Source: Bradyrhizobium sp. Ghvi
Lineage (GTDB): Bacteria; Pseudomonadota; Alphaproteobacteria; Rhizobiales; Xanthobacteraceae
Direction: 5' to 3'
Assembly (NCBI RefSeq): GCF_900115265.1
Contig: NZ_FOVU01000019.1
Coordinates: 1-64,000 of the forward strand
Length of the DNA: 64,000 nt
Part shown: piece after piece, positions 1 through 7,887 of the stretch
Layout of the letters: the number at the start of each line of letters is the position of its first letter
How positions within the stretch are numbered: position 1 is the first letter of the stretch
The notes under the pieces: model-generated
What the model saw: the letters and a program-made list of their open reading frames with translations, nothing else
Told to the model about the DNA's origin: nothing
Databases searched by the model: none
Translations under genes and position numbers: made by a program

Positions 1-1
1 G

Positions 2-220
2 ATGCGTGAGTTGACGCTTACAAAGAGATCAAAGCGCCTGAAGGCGTCAGCCAAGGCGCAGACCGTGGCAGTCCGGCATTCGTTAGAGGAAGATGGGCAC
101 GCCATCGCACAATCGCAGGAGCTGATCTACAAAACTGTTCGAATATTGCGCGATCCTGCGCCGGATACATTCCTTGGCCGCAAAACCTGCGAACCCTTCC
201 CGAGCGAAGACGATAAGTAG
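2..220 (+). CDS. Small hypothetical protein (72 aa)
   Basis: This is a short soluble protein with a lysine/arginine-rich N-terminus (TKRSKRLKASAKAQ) and no membrane segment or known motif. The ATG is the second base of the window, so an upstream start cannot be excluded. It looks like one of the lineage-restricted small proteins that fill this region, and no function can be given. The reading frame is open throughout and codon use is like that of the neighbours. Confidence 0.45.
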   Translation: MRELTLTKRSKRLKASAKAQTVAVRHSLEEDGHAIAQSQELIYKTVRILRDPAPDTFLGRKTCEPFPSEDDK

Positions 221-264
221 CCCTTTAGTCCTGATCGCAACGATGCCTTCTCACTGGAGTTTCC

Positions 265-513
265 ATGCCGCAGCGTTCGGCTATCCCCGTTTTTCAAAAG
301 GTGATGAGCACCGGGGATGAGCGCGCCAGAAACATACTTCGCGAATTGCATGCCGCCGAGGAGGAGTTGCTCGGCAGAACCGTTGTGATGAGCGACGGCA
401 AGGCTGGCGCGATAAATGGTATCGAGCTCGATGGCGTGCACGGGCTTCGCATATCGATCAGTGGACATCACGGCCATTGGCCGATTTCCACTATAAGATA
501 CATCCAGGGCTGA
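265..513 (+). CDS. Small hypothetical protein (82 aa)
   Basis: An 82-residue soluble protein follows a good ribosome site (GGAG, five bases before the ATG). The C-terminal half (GIELDGVHGLRISISGHHGHWP) reads like a compact beta-rich domain and recalls PRC-barrel-like modules, but the similarity is too weak to name. It has no signal peptide or membrane helix. A 148-aa ORF on the other strand is its shadow. Confidence 0.55.
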   Translation: MPQRSAIPVFQKVMSTGDERARNILRELHAAEEELLGRTVVMSDGKAGAINGIELDGVHGLRISISGHHGHWPISTIRYIQG

Positions 514-828
514 GTCCGTAGTTGCGCAGCTGCCCCGGTTTCGAGGCCCATCGGCGCTCAGTGGAACGCTCAACTAGTTGTCGGCTGCGGGTGTAGACCG
601 GAAAGCGGATTGGGACGCTCTAGCCCGCCGATTTATGGTGGAAACTCTGCGATTGTTGCAGGCAAGGTCCTGTGACACGCAGTCCCGATTTTCATGATTT
701 CAGATGTCGTAGCCACCGGAGCATATCGTAATACGATAGTTCAACAGTCAAATTAACCCATGTGAACGTCCAAGCATGATGACGCACATACACTCCACCT
801 CCTCCTCTGCCTGATAGGGAGCATGCTG
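514..828. other. Intergenic, no gene seen
   Basis: No ORF with a convincing start or composition is visible. The stretch around 720-800 is AT-richer than its surroundings and probably carries the promoter of the small gene at 829. Confidence 0.4.
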
Positions 829-1017
829 ATGGGAAAAAGGCGAAGACGGTTTAAGCAAACAGATTCACTGGAAGCTCGGCTGCATCAGTTCGCAATGAAT
901 TTGCATGAACAGGCCGATAAGACACCTCCGGGCAGCGAACGATCCGCGCTGTTGAAGCGCGCGTATAATGCAGATCAAGCAATCAATCTGGAGCGTCAAC
1001 TCCGCCGACCTCACTAG
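829..1017 (+). CDS. Small basic hypothetical protein (62 aa)
   Basis: This is a helical basic protein starting MGKRRRRFKQ and containing a probable amphipathic helix (DSLEARLHQFAMNLHEQADK). An ATG six bases upstream is also in frame, but AGGGAG lies seven bases before the ATG at 829 and only one base before the upstream ATG, so 829 is preferred. The pattern (short, helical, with an RxALLKRAYNAD-like segment) resembles small proteins common in Bradyrhizobium. Function is unknown. Confidence 0.6.
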   Translation: MGKRRRRFKQTDSLEARLHQFAMNLHEQADKTPPGSERSALLKRAYNADQAINLERQLRRPH

Positions 1018-1059
1018 GAACGCCTGTGTCAGGGCAGGAACCAATGGTGTCGGGAAACC

Positions 1060-1296
1060 ATGGCAAACCGGTGTGTCTCATTTTCTTGGAATGCCTCCAT
1101 GCCATCACCGATCGAACCGCTTGTTTCGGCTTATGTACGCCTGAAGAACTGGAAAGCGTTGGAGAGTATGCGAGACCTTCGACGCCAGTTGCTGATTGAT
1201 GAATCATCCGGGGCGGCCCGGACCGCGCTAAGGTATGTTCAGGATGACCTGCGGGTGATCGAAGAAGGGCTTACGAAATTGCGTGGTTCTGCCTAG
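1060..1296 (+). CDS. Small helical hypothetical protein (78 aa), paralog of decayed copy at 7.7 kb
   Basis: The protein is mostly helical and ends in DDLRVIEEGLTKLRGSA. The ATG at 1060 has GGGAA five bases upstream; an internal ATG at 1099 (MPSPIEPLVS) is an equally plausible start. A second copy at 7656-7822 aligns from RLKNWKALESM to the C-terminus but is frameshifted. Family membership beyond that is unknown. Confidence 0.6.
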   Translation: MANRCVSFSWNASMPSPIEPLVSAYVRLKNWKALESMRDLRRQLLIDESSGAARTALRYVQDDLRVIEEGLTKLRGSA

Positions 1297-1349
1297 CACT
1301 GCTGCCGCATGCTCATGTGTCCGCTTGGCGCTCAGGTTCGCTTTCGGCT

Positions 1350-1883
1350 TCAAGGATCTTGAAAATTGCACTGCGCGGTCACTCTGAATGGCAGCCCGGG
1401 GCAATTCCTGCCAAGATAGACGGCGACCGGTCCGGTCAGCGCCATGCCGCGCAACTCGCTCGGTGATATCAGCCGTGCGCCGATGATCTCGCGCTTGTCG
1501 AGCTGTAACTCCGGCAGCCGATCCAGTCGTAGTTCAAAGAAAGGCACTTTGTCTCTTCGCCCTTCCCAGAGGCCTTGGACGTCGCCCTTGGCGACCAGCG
1601 GAAGTGCTCCGGCGAGGCCGATCTCTTCTGCCAGCTCGCGGCGAGCCGCTAATTCAGGGGTCTTGCCCGGCCGCACACCGCCGCCGGGAAAGTTCCACTC
1701 GATGCTATATGACGAGCGCACCAGCAGCAGCGCCTGACCGACGTAGACAGCCACAAGTGCCCCTCCATGCTGCTGGTGTCGCAGTTGCCACCAGATGCCG
1801 GCAAGCGGGAAACCGACTCGGTATGCTGTCCGCCACGCAGCGTCGAGAAGTGTGGAATGTCGAGTTTGTCCAAGGTCTGACAT
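1350..1883 (-). CDS. Nudix hydrolase
   Basis: The protein (177 aa) belongs to the Nudix family, which hydrolyses nucleoside diphosphates linked to another moiety with Mg2+. The Nudix box is clear around residues 65-90: a GGG, then RRELAEEIGL carrying the catalytic REUxEExGU part. The first glutamate of the classic GX5EX7REUXEEXGU pattern is Lys here (PGK), a variation seen in some active members. An N-terminal stretch of about 40 residues (LAGIWWQLRHQQHGG) precedes the fold and contains a hydrophobic patch typical of bacterial Nudix proteins of this type. The substrate cannot be inferred. It stands alone on the minus strand among small ORFs. Confidence 0.88.
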   Translation of the reverse strand: MSDLGQTRHSTLLDAAWRTAYRVGFPLAGIWWQLRHQQHGGALVAVYVGQALLLVRSSYSIEWNFPGGGVRPGKTPELAARRELAEEIGLAGALPLVAKGDVQGLWEGRRDKVPFFELRLDRLPELQLDKREIIGARLISPSELRGMALTGPVAVYLGRNCPGLPFRVTAQCNFQDP

Positions 1884-2002
1884 GGATCAACCGCCACTGC
1901 CTTGCAGGCCAGAGGGACAGCTCTTCGGCTGTACTGGGTCTCGGGCTGTTGTCCCAACTACATCTCTTAATGATCCTGAAGCCGAGCCCTCGACATTCGA
2001 AG

Positions 2003-2167
2003 ATGCTGGCAATGCACCCTCTTGGTCGCGCGTCGGTGCGCTTCTTTACGAGCGCCTTCCAACTGCTCACATCTCAACTTGCTGAACTCGAAAAATTACG
2101 TAAGCGGGTCCTAGTGGCCGAACCGGCGATGAGAGTGAAAATCCAAGCGGCCGCTCCGAGGCATTAG
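2003..2167 (+). CDS. Tiny coiled-coil protein, member of a three-copy local family
   Basis: The 54-residue reading frame ends with a coiled coil (LAELEKLRKRVLVAEPA). The same segment, as LQELEDLREKVRVAEAA, occurs at 8377-8502 on the minus strand and, frameshifted, at 8087-8134. Conservation of this block in three places supports real coding. The start is uncertain (ATGs at 1970, 2003 and 2012) and no strong ribosome site is seen. Function is unknown. Confidence 0.4.
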   Translation: MLAMHPLGRASVRFFTSAFQLLTSQLAELEKLRKRVLVAEPAMRVKIQAAAPRH

Positions 2168-2243
2168 CGTCATGCTGCCTTCTTGTGTGTCTCAGCTGGA
2201 CCGACGGGCCAAGACAGAGTTTTCCCGCTCATGCGATGACGTA

Positions 2244-2459
2244 TCATCGCTGTAGCAGGGAAAGAAGACGCCGTCGGTCCTGCTGTCGCAGCCGCTGGCT
2301 TTCGCGCATGGCTTCCAACTCGGTTTCTTTCTCAGAGGCATCGAGCTTCTCTCGTTTCATCTCAGCCACAGCCGCCCCAAGTTCAGCGAGCCGACGCTCC
2401 GCTACAACTACATCCCCTTCAAGCCGCCGGAACTCGTCTTGAACGTGACTATTGTCCAT
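2244..2459 (-). CDS. Small coiled-coil hypothetical protein (71 aa)
   Basis: Almost the whole protein is predicted coiled coil, rich in Glu, Arg and Leu (RRLEGDVVVAERRLAELG; KREKLDASEKETELEAMRES). The start is the ATG at 2459, with GAGAA upstream; an in-frame TTG one codon earlier is less likely. There is no membrane segment. It is a typical orphan small protein of this region. Confidence 0.6.
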   Translation of the reverse strand: MDNSHVQDEFRRLEGDVVVAERRLAELGAAVAEMKREKLDASEKETELEAMRESQRLRQQDRRRLLSLLQR

Positions 2460-2638
2460 CAATATTCTCGAAGCAGTTTATGCGGTGTCTTTCAAAGCAA
2501 CGTAGCCGCCGAGCTGTTTGTTTCCACGGAACGTTAATCGAAGTCTTTCGGCGCCCCTCGGCGAACCCTCGCCGCTTAATCCGGATTAGTTAACGTCGTC
2601 GGCATTCATTCCGGAAACTCCTAAATCGGAGGTTTAAA

Positions 2639-2776
2639 ATGAGAATGCAAGATCGCGAAACGAGTGGTCCGATCGGCAGTGATAAGGTTGAAGGTACAAC
2701 GGTCTTGGGTGCCGACCGACGACGAGCGCAGCGAAAGGCACCGCGAGGCGACAGCGGGCCAGTTGCGAAAGTCTGA
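2639..2776 (+). CDS. Small hypothetical protein (45 aa) with strong ribosome site
   Basis: A 45-residue ORF starts six bases after a canonical GGAGG (CGGAGGTTTAAAATG). The product is polar, with a basic core (GADRRRAQRKAPRGDSG). The strong, well-spaced Shine-Dalgarno is the main support; length and composition alone would not suffice. Function is unknown. Confidence 0.45.
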   Translation: MRMQDRETSGPIGSDKVEGTTVLGADRRRAQRKAPRGDSGPVAKV

Positions 2777-2847
2777 ATAGGAGCCGCAGTCAACGGCCCC
2801 CGTCTCCGTAGCTTTAATTTGGGCCACAGGAGCAAGTCGGTCGCCGC

Positions 2848-3636
2848 TTAGCGCGACCATGGCCACGCGAACGACGGTTGCGGTTTTTTAGCTTGCGGCC
2901 CGGCAGTTGGCGCCGGCTTTGGCGCGTTGGCAACATTGGCCGACTGCCGCGGACGCGGCAATGGTACTTCCTGCATGACCTTTGGCTTTTCTGGGATCGC
3001 GTTCGAAACTTCAGGCATCCTCTCCTTTGGCGCTGAGGCGTTCGCCGTCGCGCGGGCGAGTTGCTCCTGGTTTGCGTTCAGGCGATCGGCAAGCGTTTGA
3101 CTTTCGCGTGCCATCTGGATCTGGATCCCTTTGATGTCGTCGATGACACGGTTGTTACGTGCGAGTTCTTCCTGGCCTGCCTTGAGTTGGCGCGCGACAT
3201 TTTCATTGTCGTGGACCAATTTCTCTTGCGTCACGTTAAGCTGTTCGACAGCTTGCCTCAAGGCAGCGAGATCGCGCATCATCGACTGCAGCTGCTGCGT
3301 CAAGTCGGAAACCAGGGCGATTGCAGACGGCGCCGCCTCTTTCGGCGCCGCAGCTTCTCGGGGCCCCTGCGTCAGGGGTGCAGGGTCCGAAGGGGCCCTC
3401 ATCGCCGGCTGAGCGGAGGGCGACCACCACCACCACCAAGCAGCGAAGGATACAGCCAACAGAGAGCAGACGAAGGCCACGCGGGGCTGTTTCGTCGATT
3501 GATGGTTCGTTGCCGGTGCTCGAGACGTCTCCTTGCTCGGCTGGAACGAGAGATCGTCTTCCGGCTTGCGCGCCAGTTGCGAAAGCTCCTCCGCGATCTG
3601 CCGTTCCGCGACGCTGTCGTCCCGCGTGGAAGCCAT
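2848..3636 (-). CDS. Membrane-anchored coiled-coil protein (262 aa)
   Basis: The N-terminal 45 residues are cytoplasmic and polar. One transmembrane helix follows (AFVCSLLAVSFAAWWWWW), then a Pro/Ala linker, a long coiled coil (roughly residues 110-195, with repeated LRQAVEQLNVTQEKL-type heptads), and a Pro/Lys-rich tail. The layout suggests an inner-membrane protein with a periplasmic coiled coil. An in-frame ATG at 3648 exists, but GGAGGG lies correctly before the ATG at 3636. Similar proteins are common in Bradyrhizobium as conserved hypotheticals. It is monocistronic, and function is unknown. Confidence 0.75.
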   Translation of the reverse strand: MASTRDDSVAERQIAEELSQLARKPEDDLSFQPSKETSRAPATNHQSTKQPRVAFVCSLLAVSFAAWWWWWSPSAQPAMRAPSDPAPLTQGPREAAAPKEAAPSAIALVSDLTQQLQSMMRDLAALRQAVEQLNVTQEKLVHDNENVARQLKAGQEELARNNRVIDDIKGIQIQMARESQTLADRLNANQEQLARATANASAPKERMPEVSNAIPEKPKVMQEVPLPRPRQSANVANAPKPAPTAGPQAKKPQPSFAWPWSR

Positions 3637-3897
3637 TTGGCCCTCCATATGAACCCTTGACGACGTTGCTGAGGTTTGTTGTCTAGCACAGTTTTAGCCT
3701 GTGCGCTCGGGCCCGGCGCTGTGCTTGAAGGCCCCGTCGGCAAATGAGTCCGATCGCCGAAAGTTCGAGGCTGATGGGGCAGGAAAAGCGCCTAAACTTC
3801 AGAGCGGCGTGTGCTTATGCCGACGTATGACGTCGAGTGGCAGGCTCGCGTGTCTTGCAGCGGGCGTACTCAACCTCCAGCCAGGCGAGTCCGCCAC

Positions 3898-4035
3898 TTA
3901 AGCATTGATCGATCGTCGGGCAGGGCTGCGCAGCGCCCCCGTAGCATTCCATGCGGCGGACCAGGCTTCCGCCTCCGCCCGGTCGGCTTCTCGAACGGCC
4001 TCCTGGGTGCGCTTGCGAGTTTGCGCGTAGATCAT
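3898..4035 (-). CDS. Small helical protein or 3' gene remnant (45 aa)
   Basis: The frame reads MIYAQTRKRTQEAVREADRA followed by EAEAWSAAWNATG, an amphipathic helix with convincing composition. The same frame stays open and looks coding for about 30 codons upstream (EKRGEVIWSGRIIGA) but offers no ATG, GTG or TTG start there. It may therefore be a truncated gene rather than an intact 45-residue one. Confidence 0.35.
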   Translation of the reverse strand: MIYAQTRKRTQEAVREADRAEAEAWSAAWNATGALRSPARRSINA

Positions 4036-4643
4036 CGCGCCGATAATCCGGCCGCTCCAGATTACCTCTCCACGCTTTTCGCGGAGGATTCCGGAGGTGG
4101 CTTGTGAGGCGAGCCGCAGCCGAGAGCCTCACATCTCACTTCGGTCAAGCGCGCTGAGCCTAGCGGCTCCCGCAATCTAACGTATCAAGTGGCTTGACCT
4201 GTAGAAGTGGCAAGCTTCGCGCGGAAAAAAAGCCGCGCGCTCTTTCGGAAGAGGGGCGAGCTACTGGTCCCTGGTTCTCGCCGTGCCGAGAATATCCACT
4301 CCTCCACACCCGAACGACCACGTCGTTGGATGATCTGGGATTTCCTACAACCTAGTCGAAAGCTTGTGTGACAATCTACGGTAACAAGCTACGAATGCGT
4401 GTCGTTACGGCGATAGCGGACATGGCTAAGATTGCACTGCAACGGGGTACCGATTGTCGATACATTAACGGGAATCCTCGCGACATCAAACCAGCTCCCA
4501 TTTCCGCAGGACCTCGCCTTGGCGCCAAGAGAGGGGCTCATTATCGGGCAGCGGCGGCAACTCAGGTAAAGTGCTTGACCTGGTGAGGGCAATTAGGCGC
4601 TGACATAGAAGAGCAAAAAACAGTTTTCTTCTACGGAATTTTC
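4036..4643. other. Intergenic, weak ORFs only
   Basis: The only sizeable frame (4368-4586, plus) has poor composition and no ribosome site. A short hairpin at 4218-4239 is listed separately. Confidence 0.35.
4218..4239. terminator. Hairpin with A-rich loop, possible terminator
   Basis: A perfect 7-bp GC stem (CGCGCGG / CCGCGCG) encloses an 8-base A-rich loop and is followed on the plus strand by CTCTTTC. It could stop transcription, but the U-tract is weak and no gene ends immediately upstream. Confidence 0.3.
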
Positions 4644-5003
4644 ATGGACCCGGAAGCTCTCGAAGCCAAGGGGCTGCGTCCATCGCAGGTTAGGCAGGCT
4701 CATGTCGAGCATTTTGAAATGAGACTTGGTGAGCGCGCTACGCTCGCCCCAGTCAAGGAGGGCGTCATGCGTCTCACACACGCTGAGATCGACCAACTAT
4801 ATTCGCAGCCTAGCGTCGTTGAGTACAGGCCCGAGCCGGTTCTCGTAGATTTGGGCGACGGCAGCGCCGAGCCCGCTCTATGTTTCAATCTGCCGAGGCC
4901 GCCCGATCGGGGGAGCGGCAATCCGCAGTATGCCGCCGCACTACAGGCTGTCGCGCGAACGATGGTCTTGCCGGAATCTTATGTTGCGAAACTGACCGGT
5001 TGA
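4644..5003 (+). CDS. Gamma-glutamylcyclotransferase-like protein, N-terminus apparently cut
   Basis: The protein (119 aa) resembles the gamma-glutamylcyclotransferase/AIG2-like fold, whose members cleave gamma-glutamyl amines. The C-terminal part is typical: a strand-rich section (VEYRPEPVLVDLGDG), then NPQYAAALQAVARTMVLPESY, the usual last helix. The family substrate loop near the N-terminus (an F-Y-G motif) is encoded at 4629-4637 (FFYGIF) just before the first usable ATG. That upstream stretch is open back to a TGA at 4584 and has no standard start codon. Either a non-standard start is used or the start was lost; GGA lies six bases before the ATG at 4644. Confidence 0.6.
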   Translation: MDPEALEAKGLRPSQVRQAHVEHFEMRLGERATLAPVKEGVMRLTHAEIDQLYSQPSVVEYRPEPVLVDLGDGSAEPALCFNLPRPPDRGSGNPQYAAALQAVARTMVLPESYVAKLTG

Positions 5004-5123
5004 GGGGGCGATCCATCCCAAGCTATGCCAATCGCTTTTTTTCGATGATCAATCGAACAGGGTGCCGGCCTCGCCGCTGGCCTACCGGGATCAACAGATC
5101 CTCGCTGCGGACCTTCAACAGGA

Positions 5124-5378
5124 TCAGGATGTCTGCTGATGATCGCAGATTACAGGCCGAACCGAGCAACCGGGCCCCGCGAGTGCCCGACGACCCTGTA
5201 CATAGCTCTGCTCGATCTGCTCGGCGCGGGTGAGCGGGGCGATGTTTGCAGGTCCTGGCGCAAGTCCTTGAAGCAGGCGGCTCGAATAGATCGGGCCCGA
5301 TCTCGCCGCCTTCGAAAGGCGCCATGATGATTCCGTCCGGCCGGTGAGCCAATAGCTGCTGCGCCGGTTCTTGCGCAC
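5124..5378 (-). CDS. Doubtful ORF, possible gene remnant (84 aa)
   Basis: The frame starts MRKNRRSSYWLTGRTESSW and stays open upstream without a start to 5450 (ELLPALGGEDLRSLPIYV looks coding). Another frame in the same DNA reads PDGIIMAPFEGGEIGPDLF, which also looks coding, so one ancestral gene may be broken by a frameshift near 5340. No family is recognised. Confidence 0.25.
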   Translation of the reverse strand: MRKNRRSSYWLTGRTESSWRLSKAARSGPIYSSRLLQGLAPGPANIAPLTRAEQIEQSYVQGRRALAGPGCSVRPVICDHQQTS

Positions 5379-5450
5379 GTAGATGGGCAGGGAGCGCAGG
5401 TCCTCGCCGCCCAGGGCAGGCAGAAGCTCTGTTCCGCTTTTCGGAATTAC

Positions 5451-5624
5451 TTAGTCGGGCAGTAGCTCCGACGCTTTCACCCCGGCCAAGCTGTGGAAAT
5501 TCTGGCAGTGACCGATGGCTATGGTGGCGACATGAAGCTTGGTCGACAGCGGGTAGGACCACAGCAAATTCGTTGCAGCACCCAGAAAGGTAACGGCCGC
5601 GATTGCAGTTAAGATGGCACGCAT
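5451..5624 (-). CDS. Small secreted or membrane protein (57 aa)
   Basis: The product begins MRAILTAIAAVTFLGAATNL, a signal peptide or single membrane helix, followed by about 35 polar residues (TIAIGHCQNFHSLAGVKASE). AGAGG lies six bases before the ATG. It is a typical tiny exported protein with no known domain. Confidence 0.5.
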   Translation of the reverse strand: MRAILTAIAAVTFLGAATNLLWSYPLSTKLHVATIAIGHCQNFHSLAGVKASELLPD

Positions 5625-5943
5625 GGGAAACCTCTAGCTCTGGCTTCCCCCCGATTGAGGGTTAGTCCGGCGGCGCGACTAAAGGTTCAATGGAACAGCC
5701 CAAAAAAACTGACTGCGCCGGCTATGCTGCCGACGAAAAGGCCTTGGCCTAAGGAAGGAGGCTGAGGTCTTCCACATCTCGTCATATGGGGCCAAAGACT
5801 CTCACCATACCGATCGTGATCGGGGCCAGCGCAACGATTGCCATAGGGCAGGCGAGTTGGAGGATAGACCGGCGAAAAAGATCAAACACCCACGAGGGCC
5901 GCCGAGATGGCGTAGGCGACTGCCATTGTCCATCGTCCACGAT
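5625..5943. other. Intergenic with a possible decayed small membrane gene
   Basis: On the minus strand, two adjacent frames read MAVAYAISAALVGV and then LFRRSILQLACPMAIVALAP, both hydrophobic. Together they could be a small two-helix membrane protein broken by a frameshift near 5890. No intact gene is visible. Confidence 0.25.
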
Positions 5944-6102
5944 CTATCTTGCCGGGAGGGTGATCGTGTCGACCCTCCGACACGGCAAGCATTTGTAGGC
6001 GTATACGGCGGGCAGATTTGCAACGTGTGGCAGCACTGCAAGAAAATCCATGGGCCTCCTGCATTCCCGGCATATGAGGATCGGTGGATTATCCCGCGTC
6101 AT
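5944..6102 (-). CDS. Small zinc-ribbon protein (52 aa)
   Basis: Two Cys pairs are spaced as in a zinc ribbon: CREC near residue 11 and CLPC near residue 38, in the context YAYKCLPC. A paralog at 38918-39085 has CETC and VYKCLPC in the same arrangement, which supports the frame and the choice of the inner ATG (MTRDNPPILIC) over an upstream one at 6219. It is probably a small metal-binding protein. No ribosome site is obvious. Confidence 0.6.
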   Translation of the reverse strand: MTRDNPPILICRECRRPMDFLAVLPHVANLPAVYAYKCLPCRRVDTITLPAR

Positions 6103-6483
6103 TGCAGGCAGAGTAAGTTTCTTGGACGGCGGGTGCACCACCGGCCCAATACTGACGATTATCGAAAATTGGCAATCGGCGCTGTGGCCGCTTGAGCACG
6201 TCGCCGATTTACTCGCCACACGCCATTGCCTCCAACGCTAGACTCAGGCTTCTTCATGAGCCGGAATGGCTTCTATGGGGGACGACCGTGCACGGCGAAG
6301 TCGGATGCATAGTTTGCTGCCAAGCCAGAGTGCTTAAGGCGCTATTTCCCGTTGCAAGGGGCGTGAGAGAGCGGCGCGTCGCCGATTGAAGCATCACACA
6401 AGGCAGTAAGGGCACGGGTTATACCGGAAGATGTATAGAAGAAGATACCCTTACGAACTTGATCAACAGCGCGGGACGATTCG
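6103..6483. other. Intergenic, no gene seen
   Basis: Overlapping short frames on both strands have no ribosome sites or recognisable composition. Nothing else stands out. Confidence 0.35.
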
Positions 6484-6606
6484 ATGCTGGAAATGATCTT
6501 GATAATAACCGGTCTCGGGACCGCGCTGGTGGGTAGCATCATCGTTGTATTCGAGTGGCGCGCACTAGTCGGCTATTGGCGCGGCTCGCGTGGCAAGCAC
6601 CCGTAA
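6484..6606 (+). CDS. Tiny membrane protein (40 aa)
   Basis: One membrane helix (MILIITGLGTALVGSIIVVF) is followed by a short basic tail (WRGSRGKHP), giving a likely N-out, C-in topology. GGGA lies about nine bases before the ATG. The hydrophobic design supports coding despite its length. Confidence 0.45.
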   Translation: MLEMILIITGLGTALVGSIIVVFEWRALVGYWRGSRGKHP

Positions 6607-6746
6607 ATCTTCCAATAGGACAGTAGGGCCGCTTCAGTTTGGGAGCCTAACCGCACTACCGAAGTGCCTTACGGGCCGCCCCGCTGGCAGGCCCGGTCTA
6701 ATGCAGGGTTCCGGCTCAGCCCAGCGGCCGGAGATAAGCCTGCATT

Positions 6747-7079
6747 TTACGAACCTGTCTCTGCGCGCCTTGCCGCGCTCTCCAGGAATTCCAGCATGGA
6801 GGGGGCCACCTCCTCAAGCTCGACGAAACGACGGCGCAATTCGTCCGCGATATCCGCGGTCACATCGCGTGACCATCCCTGTGTCGTGTTGAAGGCCACG
6901 ATGCGAGCGGGATGCATGTAGTGGCCTTCGATCAGGTGCCGTATGACCGTCGCACGATTGCCGTCCTCTTCCGCCGTCTCGCTCCAAGCGCGTCCCAGCC
7001 GGCCGCCGAAGTCCTCAAGCACAAGGTAGACATCTTGGTCCGCGGCCACATGAGGCACGATGGATGGGGAGCGGCGCAT
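6747..7079 (-). CDS. Conserved hypothetical protein (110 aa)
   Basis: A soluble acidic protein containing VYLVLEDFGGRLGRAWSET, HPARIVAFNTTQGWSRDV and IADELRRRF. Closely similar small proteins are recalled from Bradyrhizobium and relatives as uncharacterised conserved proteins. GGAG is placed eight bases before the ATG. An unusually AT-rich block directly upstream (7117-7205) is the likely promoter region. No catalytic motif is visible. Confidence 0.8.
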   Translation of the reverse strand: MRRSPSIVPHVAADQDVYLVLEDFGGRLGRAWSETAEEDGNRATVIRHLIEGHYMHPARIVAFNTTQGWSRDVTADIADELRRRFVELEEVAPSMLEFLESAARRAETGS

Positions 7080-7116
7080 GTCAGAAACTCCGAGAACCTG
7101 CGAGTCCCCGACACTA

Positions 7117-7205
7117 TGACAATTTAATGCGAGCAGTAAACATAAAAAACCAAATTAAACGCCATTAAATGTGGACAAAATTTAAATATGGATTAATTTG
7201 GAAGG
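7117..7205. promoter_or_regulatory. AT-rich probable promoter region
   Basis: This block is far richer in A and T than its surroundings (runs such as AAATTTAAATATGGATTAATTT) and lies directly upstream of the minus-strand gene starting at 7079. It is a plausible promoter or nucleoid-protein binding site. No precise -35/-10 pair is assigned. Confidence 0.4.
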
Positions 7206-7318
7206 TCCTTGGCGCCGGACGAACGCGTCAAGTCCTCAGAGAAACGGCCCCAGCATCCTGCCTCCTGCTCACGGTCGGATGCGGGGCCGTTTCTTCGGCA
7301 TATAGGGGAGCGAACCAT
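7193..7318 (-). CDS. Possible small protein (41 aa) spanning a hairpin
   Basis: The frame MVRSPICRRNGPASDREQE has AGAGGAAACTTC before the ATG, a good ribosome site. However, the coding region is largely made of the inverted repeat at 7241-7293, so the ORF may be a by-product of that structure. Confidence 0.25.
   Translation of the reverse strand: MVRSPICRRNGPASDREQEAGCWGRFSEDLTRSSGAKDLPN
7241..7293. repeat. Long inverted repeat (17-bp arms)
   Basis: GAAACGGCCCC plus GCATCC is mirrored by GGATGC plus GGGGCCGTTTC around an 18-base loop, with only one bulged base. This would form a very stable RNA hairpin. There is no U-tract, so it is not a standard terminator; a small RNA, a REP-like element or a processing signal are alternatives. 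Confidence 0.6.
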
Positions 7319-7352
7319 GAAGTTTCCTCTCCGCACTGACGGGTGCCGTCTT

Positions 7353-7387
7353 ACTGGTTGAGATCGGATCACTGGTTGAGATCGGAG
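7353..7387. repeat. Tandem 18-bp direct repeat (two units)
   Basis: The unit ACTGGTTGAGATCGGATC occurs twice in direct succession, the second unit complete for 16 bases. It lies just upstream of the possible small gene at 7193-7318. Confidence 0.6.
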
Positions 7388-7655
7388 TTTCGAAAGTTGC
7401 GGGCGTAATCTGAGCCAAGCGTTGGCTCGCAACGGCAGTAAATTGCGAGAACGCGCCGGGGCAGAACAAGCCTGGCCACGTCAGTGGGGCCGTCGGACCG
7501 ATCGCAGGTGCGAACCTTGCTATTCTAGCGGTTGGCTATGGTGTGTATTGGCTGGTGAGACGCCGCCGAGCTCCATAACTGCTATTCGCGAGCAGGTTTG
7601 GGAGATTGCAATGACCGAACAGGACGACGACTGGCGCGAATTCCTGAAGTCCTGA

Positions 7656-7822
7656 CGTCTTAACGTCCGGCAAGCCTTGGAGAATATGCAGACCTTTGGC
7701 GCCAGTTGCTCGAACAGCTACAGTCCACATCTAGCACCAACGCGGTCCAGTCTCGGGAATTTATACTTAGGGACCTCCGAGTGATAGAGGATGGACTGAA
7801 GCAGCTGCAGCTGAGGCAGTAA
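7656..7822 (+). pseudogene. Frameshifted copy of the small gene at 1060-1296
   Basis: Translated in two frames, the stretch reads RLNVRQALENM and then DLWRQLLEQLQ to RDLRVIEDGLKQLQ and a stop. This parallels RLKNWKALESM, DLRRQLLIDES and DDLRVIEEGLTKL of the intact gene. One base is missing just before the GACCTT (near 7690), and a TGA sits directly upstream of the conserved part. It is a decayed paralog. Confidence 0.65.
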
Positions 7823-7887
7823 CGAGCGGCAGGCCATGTGCCTCCTATTTCGTACTTCCGGCCACGGCGAACAGTTGGGCCTCGGCG

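Noticed and set aside
7353..7387. Two direct 18-bp repeats as a CRISPR-like start
   Set aside because: Units are adjacent without spacers and only two are present.
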